Assembly: GCA_947458565.1 (NCBI GenBank)
Contig: CANGZK010000024.1
Span: forward strand, 1-11,229
From: Acidimicrobiaceae bacterium
Lineage (GTDB): Bacteria > Actinomycetota > Acidimicrobiia > Acidimicrobiales > Ilumatobacteraceae
Length of the DNA stretch: 11,229 bases
Direction of reading: 5' to 3'
A model generated the notes under the pieces. That model was given only the letters and a program-made list of their open reading frames with translations, was not told the DNA's origin and made no database searches. Each line of letters begins with the position of its first letter. Within the stretch, counting starts at the first letter, position 1. The translations under genes and the position numbers were made by a program. This document shows positions 1 through 6,680 of this stretch, one piece after another.

Positions 1-1
1 A

Positions 2-613
2 GTGCAACTCGAATCCGAATCGTTGCAAGCAGATGCAGTCATTTTGGCCAGTCCTGCCCGACACACTGCAGCACTTGTAGAACAGATCAGTAGCGAAACT
101 TCGAAGCAGCTGCAGCAATTTGAGCATGCATCTGTGATCATGATTGCACTCACAATTTCACGCTCGCAGTGGCCACAGCACCTCACCGGCACTGGTTATC
201 TAGTGCCCAAACCAGTGCAAACTGGCGTTACTGCAGTCTCGTTTGGTTCCAACAAATGGGCTCATTGGAAAACCGCCAGCGACGAAATGATCTTGCGCGT
301 TTCGCTGGGCCGAGACGGTGCGCCGATGCATCACCTTGACGACAAGGCATTACTTGAAGTTGCGCTTCGCGATTTACGTTTGCATCTAGGTTTCGATGCA
401 ACACCCACCAACATGCGATTCACAAGATGGATCGAATCGTTTCCCCAATACCGACCAGGACATGCATACAGAGTTGATGCACTTGACAAACAAATGCATA
501 CATCGGCACCTGGTGTTGTGTTGGCTGGTGCAAGTTACCGAGGTATCGGTATTCCTGCATGCATTAATGATGGCCAACGTGCAGCAACTCGCGCACTCAA
601 TGCACTGGTCTGA
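2..613 (+). CDS. hemY: Coproporphyrinogen III / protoporphyrinogen oxidase, C-terminal part (5' end outside window)
   Basis: FAD-dependent flavoprotein of the HemY/CgoX family, which in Actinomycetota oxidises coproporphyrinogen III to coproporphyrin III in the coproporphyrin-dependent heme pathway. Only the last 203 or so residues are visible, a little under half of a typical 450-500-residue protein. The frame is open from the left edge, so the GTG at base 2 is not a real start. The clearest signature is LAGASYRGIGIPACI (visible residues 174-188), the C-terminal FAD-contacting segment, preceded by FPQYRPGH (147-154), also typical of the family. ADAVILASPAR near residues 10-20 resembles the strand before the substrate domain. 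The stop is 9 bases before lnt, so the two are probably cotranscribed. The family call is firm. Whether the substrate is copro- or protoporphyrinogen is inferred from lineage only. Confidence 0.88.
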   Translation: MQLESESLQADAVILASPARHTAALVEQISSETSKQLQQFEHASVIMIALTISRSQWPQHLTGTGYLVPKPVQTGVTAVSFGSNKWAHWKTASDEMILRVSLGRDGAPMHHLDDKALLEVALRDLRLHLGFDATPTNMRFTRWIESFPQYRPGHAYRVDALDKQMHTSAPGVVLAGASYRGIGIPACINDGQRAATRALNALV

Positions 614-622
614 TTTCATCTG

Positions 623-2098
623 ATGAAAAAGCAAAACCTTGTCGCAGTCGTTGCGGGGTTGCTTGTTGCATTCAGCCTTCCGCCGTGGGGTTGGTGGCCA
701 CTTGCTTATGTTGGCATCGCATTGTTTGCGACGTGCAAACCAAACAGCAAACGCGCTCGCTTCATCTTTGGCACACTGTTTGCACTTGCTTGGCTCGCGC
801 CCGGCATGGGGTGGATGTGGTTTCTCACAGCCCCGGGATACGTAATTGCAGCACTTCTGTTTTCTGCACTCCACGGCATCGCTGCAATGATCACTGGTGC
901 TGTTACTGATCAACATAAACATCGCTCAATAGTTGGTCCGCTCGCACACACGCTGGCCGAGGCGCTGCGGTTTTCATTTCCGTTTGGTGGTGTTCCGCTT
1001 GCAACACTTGCGATCTCACAAGCTGCGTCACCAATCGCAACCATCGTGCGTATTGGCGGACCACTGCTCCTCACCTACATCGTGTTGCAAATTGGCTTTT
1101 TACTCGCACGCCTTCGTGACACCGAAATGCCCAAGCGATCTGTGCATGCAGCACTCATCGCAGTTGTTGTCGCCACTTTGCCTCTTGCTGGCTCGATCGC
1201 TCCACACGGAAACGACATTGGTCGTTCACTCAATGTTGCCGCAGTGCAGGGCGGTGGCCCGCAAGGCACATTGGCAATCAACACCAATAGTCGTGATGTG
1301 GTGAACCGACACCTTGACGCAACCGAAATCATTACTGGTGAGTCTGCTGCGACAGACAACCAATTGGACTTGGTCATCTGGCCAGAAAATGTCATTGATG
1401 TGAGCAGTTTTTCATCAAGTATTGAGCGCACCGAAGTTGCAGCACAAGCAGCCCGACTCAATGCACCATTTCTTGTTGGCATTACCGAAGATCTCGACAA
1501 CAAATACTTCACCAATGCTCAGGTTGTCGTCAACACCGATGGTTCTCTTGGAGATCGCTACGACAAAGTGCGACGAGTGCCTTTTGGCGAGTTTGTGCCG
1601 ATGCGTGGGTTACTAGAAGCAGTTGGCGCACCAGTTGACAGAATCCCTCGCGACGCAAAGGCGGGTAATGACACAGCAATACTGCGTGCCGCAGATACCA
1701 CCATTGCAGTCGTCATTTCGTGGGAAGTATTTTTTTCGGGGCGAGCCAACGAAGGCATCGAGCAAGGTGCAACGTTGCTGGTCAACCCAACAAATGGCTC
1801 GAGTTACACGGGAACAATATTGCAAACTCAACAAATTGCCTCTTCTCGATTGCGCGCACTAGAGACCGGCCGTTGGCTCGTACAAGTTTCACCAACTGGC
1901 TTCTCTGCTTTCATCTCGCCAAGTGGTCAAGTGTTTGATCGCACGGGTGTCAGCGAGCAACGCGTCATTACCCGAGAAGTACAGCTTCGTTCGGGTCGCA
2001 CAATCTATTCATACCTTGGCGATTTACCTTTTATTCTGATCATGATTACTTCGCTCATTGCCCTAGTAATTACTGGTCGGCGTACGACTCCAGCATGA
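623..2098 (+). CDS. lnt: Apolipoprotein N-acyltransferase (Lnt) with Ser at the catalytic Cys position
   Basis: A 491-residue membrane enzyme of the Lnt family, which N-acylates the lipid-modified cysteine of lipoproteins on the outer face of the cytoplasmic membrane. About six hydrophobic segments fill residues 5-190, a nitrilase-fold domain covers about 200-465, and a final membrane span lies near 471-488. Catalytic landmarks are visible: E255 in WPEN, K315 in RYDKVRRVPFGE, and E323 matching the second essential Glu of E. coli Lnt. The nucleophile position, normally Cys in a (C)YE/(C)WE motif, is S366 in VISWEVFF. Spacings E-K (60) and K-S (51) are close to E. coli (68 and 52), so the alignment is secure. 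The rest of the domain (LVNPTN, SSRLRALETGRW, SPTGFSAF) is well conserved. There is no clear Shine-Dalgarno site; the ATG lies 9 bases after the hemY stop. The last codons overlap the next gene by 4 bases. Family certain; classical activity uncertain. Confidence 0.93.
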   Translation: MKKQNLVAVVAGLLVAFSLPPWGWWPLAYVGIALFATCKPNSKRARFIFGTLFALAWLAPGMGWMWFLTAPGYVIAALLFSALHGIAAMITGAVTDQHKHRSIVGPLAHTLAEALRFSFPFGGVPLATLAISQAASPIATIVRIGGPLLLTYIVLQIGFLLARLRDTEMPKRSVHAALIAVVVATLPLAGSIAPHGNDIGRSLNVAAVQGGGPQGTLAINTNSRDVVNRHLDATEIITGESAATDNQLDLVIWPENVIDVSSFSSSIERTEVAAQAARLNAPFLVGITEDLDNKYFTNAQVVVNTDGSLGDRYDKVRRVPFGEFVPMRGLLEAVGAPVDRIPRDAKAGNDTAILRAADTTIAVVISWEVFFSGRANEGIEQGATLLVNPTNGSSYTGTILQTQQIASSRLRALETGRWLVQVSPTGFSAFISPSGQVFDRTGVSEQRVITREVQLRSGRTIYSYLGDLPFILIMITSLIALVITGRRTTPA

Positions 2099-2913
2099 CC
2101 ACCGACAACATGATCACGCTTTCGTCTGGCAATGTTGAAGTCGTCATCGATGCAGAGCATGGATCACGGTTATCGAGCGCGCGGTTTGGTGACACAGAAC
2201 TCTTAGTGCAACGCAATAGTGACGATTCATTTTCGTGGGGCTGTTATCCGATGGCTCCGTGGGCTGGCCGCACACGCAATGGAGTATTTGAGCACCAAGG
2301 CTCAAGCGTGCAGTTGCCTATCAACTCTGCTCCGCACGCGATTCATGGTCTTGTGCATGACGCATCATGGCAAGTGGTCTCTGCTTCGCACTCAAGCGCA
2401 ACATTGCGAGTCGAATTCGATCATCGGTGGCCATTTGCGGGATGGGTCGAGCACCACATCAGTGTCGACTCTGCATCAGTGAACCTGCAACTCACTGTGC
2501 ACGCACACAACCACAACGATGAAACACTTTCCATGCCGGCGCAAGTCGGATGGCACCCGTGGTTTGTTCGGCCTGTGCATCTTGAGGCCGAATTCAAAAC
2601 AATGTACGTTCGCGATAGCGATGGTATTGCTGATACAAAACACGAGCATCAACGACACGACTTGATGCATAGACAACTTGATGATTGTTTTACAGATGCC
2701 GTTACAGCGCCTGTATTGATTTTTGAAAACGGTCCGACGGTCCGCCTCGAGAGCGACTGCAGCCACTGGGTCGTATACAACGAGCCGTCGCACGCAATCT
2801 GCGTAGAACCACAATCTGGACCACCAAACGGACTCAACTCCGAACCCTTGGTGGTATCCCCAAGCCATCCATTGACGCGTTATTTCCGCCTGACTGCACT
2901 TGGTTACCGCTAG
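2095..2913 (+). CDS. Aldose 1-epimerase (galactose mutarotase) family protein
   Basis: A 272-residue cytoplasmic protein of the galactose mutarotase-like superfamily, whose members interconvert alpha and beta anomers of hexoses or bind related sugar phosphates. Visible family residues include the PWAGRTRNG segment (55-63, sugar-contacting Arg/Asn), HAIHG (81-85) with H84, GWHPWF (152-157) with H154 as the likely catalytic acid, D197 in LDDCF as a probable hydroxyl ligand, and E238 in CVEPQSGPPNG as the likely catalytic base. All key positions are present, so it should be active. Length is slightly below the 300-350 residues common for GalM. The ATG overlaps the lnt stop as ATGA, indicating translational coupling. 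The GT4 gene follows after 16 bases, so a role in supplying or recycling sugars for the glycan locus downstream is possible but inferred. The natural sugar cannot be read from the sequence. Confidence 0.9.
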   Translation: MTTDNMITLSSGNVEVVIDAEHGSRLSSARFGDTELLVQRNSDDSFSWGCYPMAPWAGRTRNGVFEHQGSSVQLPINSAPHAIHGLVHDASWQVVSASHSSATLRVEFDHRWPFAGWVEHHISVDSASVNLQLTVHAHNHNDETLSMPAQVGWHPWFVRPVHLEAEFKTMYVRDSDGIADTKHEHQRHDLMHRQLDDCFTDAVTAPVLIFENGPTVRLESDCSHWVVYNEPSHAICVEPQSGPPNGLNSEPLVVSPSHPLTRYFRLTALGYR

Positions 2914-2929
2914 GTAGAGTGATACGGCT

Positions 2930-4222
2930 ATGTCAACGCCGTTCGACCCCAACGGCCCTTTGCGTATTGCCTATTTGACGTATCGTGGCAAACCGCATGT
3001 CGGTGGCCAGGGCGTGTACACACGACACCTCACCAAAGCACTTGTCGATCTGGGTCATCATGTCGAAGTTTTTGGTGGACAGCCGTACCCGATTCTTGAC
3101 CCGCGAGTGCAACTTCATCAATTGCCAAGCCTCGATATTTTTAACGATGCTTACCCCGGTCGCTTTCCTGCCTATTGGGAAGTCAACGACTGGCCAAACT
3201 TTGTTGAGACAGCACAGTTTCTTAAAGGTACGTTTGGCGAACCACGCTCGTTCAGTATCCGAGCACACCGTGCTCTCAAAACACGTGTTAACGATTTTGA
3301 CATCGTGCACGACAATCAATGCCTCGGATACGGCATCCTCAAGATTGAAAAAATCATTCCAACGATTGTGACCTTGCACCACCCCATCACCAAGGATCGC
3401 AAGCTCGAGATGGAGCACACACCAACCTGGTGGAAACGCAAAGCAATCGGTCGCTGGTATTCGTTTGTAGAGATGCAAGGAAAAGTAGCAAGCAAGATGC
3501 CACGCGTTGTTGTGGTAAGTAAAAACTCAATCGACGACATCCATACCGACATGAAAGTTTCGCTCGATCGCATGCGACTCGTGCCAGTTGGCGTTGACCA
3601 AGATTTGTTTTGCCCAAAACCTTCGGTGCAGCGCAAGCCAGGACACATGATCACCACTGCGTCTGCCGATGTTGCCCTCAAAGGACTTTCATATTTGCTT
3701 GAGGCTTTGGCAAAATTGCGCACCGAGCGTGAAGTGCACTTGACCATCATTGGCAAACCACGTGAAGGTGCAAACGCAGACCTCATTCGTTCACTTGGTC
3801 TCGAAGATTGCATCACGCATGTCTCTGGGGTAACCGACGAACGCATTGTTGAGTTGTATGCAGAAGCAGAGCTTGCAGTGGTGCCAAGTTTGTACGAGGG
3901 CTTCAGCCTTCCCGCCATTGAAGCAATGGCTACTGGCACATGCTTGGTTGCCACAACAGGTGGAGCACTTCCCGAAGTAACTGGTGTCGATAATGACACA
4001 GTGTTGTCTTGCCCGGCAGGCGATGCAGAGGCGTTGGCCGCAACCATTCGCCGCGGTCTTGACAATAAAGAATTGCGAGATCGTATTGGTGCTGCTGGCA
4101 GAACCCGTGTCGTGGAGCGTTGGAGCTGGCGCCATTGTGCGGCACTCACTGTTGATCAGTACAAAGAGGTTCTTTCGATGCCACACAACGTCAAAAAACT
4201 TCAACGAAGAGACAGCAAATAA
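2930..4222 (+). CDS. GT4-family glycosyltransferase (ManT-like, candidate for methylated-polysaccharide elongation)
   Basis: A 430-residue GT-B fold retaining glycosyltransferase of family GT4. The N-terminal acceptor domain begins with LRIAYLTYRGKPHVGGQGVY (11-30), containing the GGxGxY loop that contacts the donor phosphate. The C-terminal donor domain carries ASADVALKGL (244-253), a variant of the usual RxxxxKG segment with K251, and the E-x7-E motif of GT4 enzymes (E323 to E331, YEGFSLPAIE), followed by ATTGGALPE (341-349). There is no signal peptide or membrane span, so it acts in the cytosol. Neighbours are decisive for its role: a methyltransferase starts 3 bases after its stop, then a toroid protein, then a convergent second methyltransferase. 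This is the gene set of mycobacterial 3-O-methylmannose polysaccharide synthesis, where the GT4 is an alpha-1,4-mannosyltransferase. Donor (GDP-mannose versus a glucose nucleotide) is not determinable here. Confidence 0.9.
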   Translation: MSTPFDPNGPLRIAYLTYRGKPHVGGQGVYTRHLTKALVDLGHHVEVFGGQPYPILDPRVQLHQLPSLDIFNDAYPGRFPAYWEVNDWPNFVETAQFLKGTFGEPRSFSIRAHRALKTRVNDFDIVHDNQCLGYGILKIEKIIPTIVTLHHPITKDRKLEMEHTPTWWKRKAIGRWYSFVEMQGKVASKMPRVVVVSKNSIDDIHTDMKVSLDRMRLVPVGVDQDLFCPKPSVQRKPGHMITTASADVALKGLSYLLEALAKLRTEREVHLTIIGKPREGANADLIRSLGLEDCITHVSGVTDERIVELYAEAELAVVPSLYEGFSLPAIEAMATGTCLVATTGGALPEVTGVDNDTVLSCPAGDAEALAATIRRGLDNKELRDRIGAAGRTRVVERWSWRHCAALTVDQYKEVLSMPHNVKKLQRRDSK

Positions 4223-4225
4223 CCA

Positions 4226-4957
4226 ATGCTGACCGTGCGCTTTAGCGAACTATCAATAGGCCCTGGCACGCTTTTTCTTGATGCTGGTGCAGGATTTGGT
4301 CGACACGCATTTGAAGCAGCGCGCCTTGGCGCACAAGTTGTGGCGCTTGATTACGCCCAAGACGAAGTAGTAGCCATGCGCGCTACCTTCAGCGCGATGT
4401 ACGAAGCCGGCGAGATCAAATCCGAAAACCTTGTCGGCGTATTGCGCGGCGATGCTACGTGCTTGCCATTTGCCGATAACTCGTTTGATTGCATCGTGAC
4501 TTCTGAAGTGCTCGAACACATTCAAAACGATGTTGCCGCACTGAGCGAACTTGCTCGCGTGCTCAAACCAGGTGGCACACTCGGCGCCACAGTGCCATCA
4601 TGGTTTCCCGAAAAGATCAACTGGATGTTGTCGGACGAATACCACGCACCATTTGTTGTTGGTGGTCACGTGCGCATTTATAGCGGCACCGAACTCAAAG
4701 CAAAGTTGCGCGCTGCAGGCTTACGCGTTGTCGGCCAGCATCGTGCCCACGGATTGCACTCTCCATATTGGTGGCTGCGCTGCGCTGTTGGCCCTGCACG
4801 TGAAGATAACCGCATGGTCAATGCCTACAAAAAGTTTTTGGAATGGGACATCATCTCCAAACCAAAAGTCACCCAGGTCGCAGAGCAAGTGCTTGCACCA
4901 GTTCTTGGCAAAAGTTATGTGGTGTATTCAATGAAGCCGGTAGACAATGCCAAATAA
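4226..4957 (+). CDS. Class I SAM-dependent methyltransferase (Methyltransf_11 type), candidate sugar O-methyltransferase
   Basis: A 243-residue Rossmann-fold methyltransferase. SAM-binding motif I is LDAGAGFGRH (18-27); D42 (VVALDYA) is the acidic residue that should hold the SAM ribose. GDATCLPF (75-82) and FDCIVTSEVLEHI (87-99) form motifs II-III, and RVLKPGGTL (111-119) is the post-III segment typical of Methyltransf_11. The N-terminus is short before motif I, which fits a cytosolic small-molecule or sugar methyltransferase, and the ATG lies only 3 bases after the GT4 stop. A tail after residue 130, rich in Trp, Tyr and His (KINWMLSDEYHAPFVVGGH, HSPYWWLR), probably forms the acceptor site. 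The gene overlaps the following toroid gene by 11 bases. By position and type it matches the 3-O-methyltransferase of the mycobacterial methylmannose polysaccharide cluster. The acceptor assignment is inference. Confidence 0.88.
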   Translation: MLTVRFSELSIGPGTLFLDAGAGFGRHAFEAARLGAQVVALDYAQDEVVAMRATFSAMYEAGEIKSENLVGVLRGDATCLPFADNSFDCIVTSEVLEHIQNDVAALSELARVLKPGGTLGATVPSWFPEKINWMLSDEYHAPFVVGGHVRIYSGTELKAKLRAAGLRVVGQHRAHGLHSPYWWLRCAVGPAREDNRMVNAYKKFLEWDIISKPKVTQVAEQVLAPVLGKSYVVYSMKPVDNAK

Positions 4958-5999
4958 CGAGCTTCTCAGCAATAATCTCGGCAATGATTTGAGCGACGTG
5001 ATTACCCAAGAAGAGTTGCGTGCTACTGCTCAATCGATCGCATCATTGCAACTTTCGAATGGCATGATCCCATGGTTTGTTGGTGGACACTGTGACCCAT
5101 GGAATCATGTTGAAACCGCAATGGCACTCGACGTGATGGGCTTGCATGATCAGGCTCAACGCGCATACGAATGGCTGACCTCAGTGCAACGCGAAGACGG
5201 CAGCTGGTTTAACTACTACTTGCCAGACGGATCGGTAGAAGAAACAAAACTCGACACCAACGTGTGTGCATACATCGGCACCGGAGTGTGGCATCACTGG
5301 ATGAGCACAAACGACAAGCAATTTGTCGCGCGCATGTGGCCAGCCGTCAAGCGTGCAATGGAATGGGTGTTGGCTATGCGTCGCCCAGATGGCACCATCT
5401 TGTGGGCTCGAGAAGTAAACGCAAACCCGTGGGATTACGCGCTGCTCACTGGCTGTTCATCCATCCGACATGCGTTGCATTGTGCAGCAAATATTGGCGC
5501 AATTGTCGGTGACTCGCAACCAGAGTGGCGCGCTGCTGCCGACGCAATTGACGAGGTTATTAATACCAATCTCGCTGCTTTCGAGCCAAAACTTCGCTGG
5601 GCAATGGACTGGTACTACCCCGTGCTCACTGGAGCATTAACTGGCACTGAAGCAAAGTCACGCATCTCGATGCAGTGGGAAGAATTTGTCATCCCTTCTC
5701 GAGGCGTGCGCTGCGTCAATGACGAAGATTGGGTAACCGCAGCAGAAACTGCAGAATGCTCGCTCGCCCATTCCGCTATCGGAGACATTGACACCGCAAA
5801 GCAATTGCTGTTGTGGACAAATGCGCACCGCACAGAGAGCGGTGCATACCTCACCGGGATTGTTTACCCAAATCGCATTGTGTTTCCTGCCGACGAGTGC
5901 AGTGCGTACACCGGCGCTGCAGTGATCTTGGCCGCCAATGCAATTAGTGGCGACACCGCAGCGAGTCAAATATTTGGCGCATCAACTGTGCTTGACTAA
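4947..5999 (+). CDS. Alpha/alpha-toroid protein (usually labelled prenyltransferase/squalene-cyclase-like), candidate MmpH-like glycan hydrolase
   Basis: A 350-residue soluble protein made of repeated helix pairs. Repeat-like sites are IASLQLSNGMIPW (31-43), VQREDGSWF (80-88) and MRRPDGTILW (144-153), all resembling the Q-x-x-DG-x-W pattern of alpha/alpha barrels. Other conserved-looking clusters are DPWNHVETAMALD (50-62), KLDTN (101-105) and ECSAYTGAA (317-325). Such proteins are commonly annotated as prenyltransferase or squalene cyclase, but there is no DxDD motif and no CaaX-transferase zinc site. The fold also fits six-hairpin glycosidases, and in the methylmannose polysaccharide cluster of nontuberculous mycobacteria the equivalent place is held by an endomannanase (MmpH). 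D50, E56, D104 and E317 are reasonable candidate acid residues, unproven. The start overlaps the preceding methyltransferase by 11 bases, and the stop lies within the stem of a terminator hairpin. Fold moderately sure; reaction inferred. Confidence 0.75.
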   Translation: MPNNELLSNNLGNDLSDVITQEELRATAQSIASLQLSNGMIPWFVGGHCDPWNHVETAMALDVMGLHDQAQRAYEWLTSVQREDGSWFNYYLPDGSVEETKLDTNVCAYIGTGVWHHWMSTNDKQFVARMWPAVKRAMEWVLAMRRPDGTILWAREVNANPWDYALLTGCSSIRHALHCAANIGAIVGDSQPEWRAAADAIDEVINTNLAAFEPKLRWAMDWYYPVLTGALTGTEAKSRISMQWEEFVIPSRGVRCVNDEDWVTAAETAECSLAHSAIGDIDTAKQLLLWTNAHRTESGAYLTGIVYPNRIVFPADECSAYTGAAVILAANAISGDTAASQIFGASTVLD

Positions 6000-6025
6000 A
6001 ACGTTTACCAGTTTTAGTCTTTTTT
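5994..6025 (+). terminator. Rho-independent terminator ending the left + strand gene block
   Basis: A perfect 9-base inverted repeat, GACTAAAAC (5994-6002) and GTTTTAGTC (6011-6019), encloses an 8-base loop and is followed by six T (6020-6025). The left arm includes the TAA stop of the toroid gene, and the T-run reaches the stop codon of the convergent methyltransferase. The stem has only three G-C pairs, so it is a moderate hairpin. On the - strand no T-run follows it, so it should stop + strand transcription only. Confidence 0.75.
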
Positions 6026-6677
6026 ATTTCACCCGCGTGAGCACACGCAGCGAACCCGTTGCACTTACATCTGCAAACTTGCCGCTGTTGATTGCCGCCA
6101 GGTAAATCTCTTCATAGGGAGCCTGGCCCCCAAGTGCCGGATCAGTAAACACATCGTGAATGGCCAAGATGCCACCTAGAGCGATATGCCCGTTCCACGC
6201 TGCATAATCATTTGCTGCAACATCTCGGGCGTGGCCACCATCAATAAAACATATTGCAATTTCTTGCGTCCAAGTGCTTGCAATCGTCGGCGAGTCTCCA
6301 ACAACGGTGCGTACAGTGTCGCCAAGCCGTGCACGACTCATGGTCTTTTCAAAATGTGGCAACGTGTTGAGTCGACCTGTTGTTGCATCAACCAATGTTG
6401 GGTCGTGCCACTCCCAACCAATCTGGTTTTCTTCCGACCCACCATGGTGGTCAACTGCAAACAGCAATGTCTTGCAGCTTTCTGCCGCAGCCCCAAACCA
6501 CACGGTGCTTCGCCCGCAGTATGAGCCAATCTCAACCATTGGCAAACCAGGGCAGGCCTTTCCTGCGGCTAGTGCAGCGACAAATAATGCATCGCCTTCA
6601 ACCTCTGGCATAAACCCAGTTGTTTCAATTGCAACGGCGCGTCGTTCGCCACTCAGTTTGGTCACGTAAAAAGACAC
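6024..6677 (-). CDS. Class I SAM-dependent methyltransferase (Methyltransf_24-like), candidate MeT1-type 1-O-methyltransferase
   Basis: A 217-residue methyltransferase starting at a GTG 3 bases after the GH1 stop, with no good Shine-Dalgarno site; coupling to GH1 translation is likely. Motif I is VEIGSYCGRST (48-58). AVDHHGGSEENQIGWEWHDP (74-93) carries the expected acid after strand 2 followed by an unusual His/Glu-rich stretch. FIDGGHA (144-150) with D146 and AIHDVF (172-177) with D175 are placed like the metal ligands of cation-dependent O-methyltransferases, so Mg2+ dependence is likely. This family includes sugar O-methyltransferases. In mycobacterial methylmannose polysaccharide synthesis a protein of this general kind (MeT1) caps the reducing-end 1-OH of an early di-O-methyl-mannobiose. 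Its convergent position beside the GT4/methyltransferase/toroid genes supports the same job. The enzyme class is solid; the exact acceptor is inference. Confidence 0.85.
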   Translation of the reverse strand: MSFYVTKLSGERRAVAIETTGFMPEVEGDALFVAALAAGKACPGLPMVEIGSYCGRSTVWFGAAAESCKTLLFAVDHHGGSEENQIGWEWHDPTLVDATTGRLNTLPHFEKTMSRARLGDTVRTVVGDSPTIASTWTQEIAICFIDGGHARDVAANDYAAWNGHIALGGILAIHDVFTDPALGGQAPYEEIYLAAINSGKFADVSATGSLRVLTRVK

Positions 6678-6680
6678 TCG

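Noticed and set aside
386..922. Open frame of 178 Cys-rich codons on the - strand over hemY and lnt
   Set aside because: Antisense to two well-supported genes; the cysteines come from TGCA-rich codons read backwards and form no regular metal-binding spacing.
3316..4149. Open frame of 277 codons on the - strand inside the GT4 gene
   Set aside because: Fully antisense to a clearly conserved glycosyltransferase, with low-complexity Ser/Thr/Arg-rich content and no recognisable domain; a shadow of codon bias.
4947..5999. Squalene-hopene cyclase reading of the toroid protein
   Set aside because: About half the usual cyclase length, no DxDD acid motif and no hopanoid or isoprenoid genes nearby.
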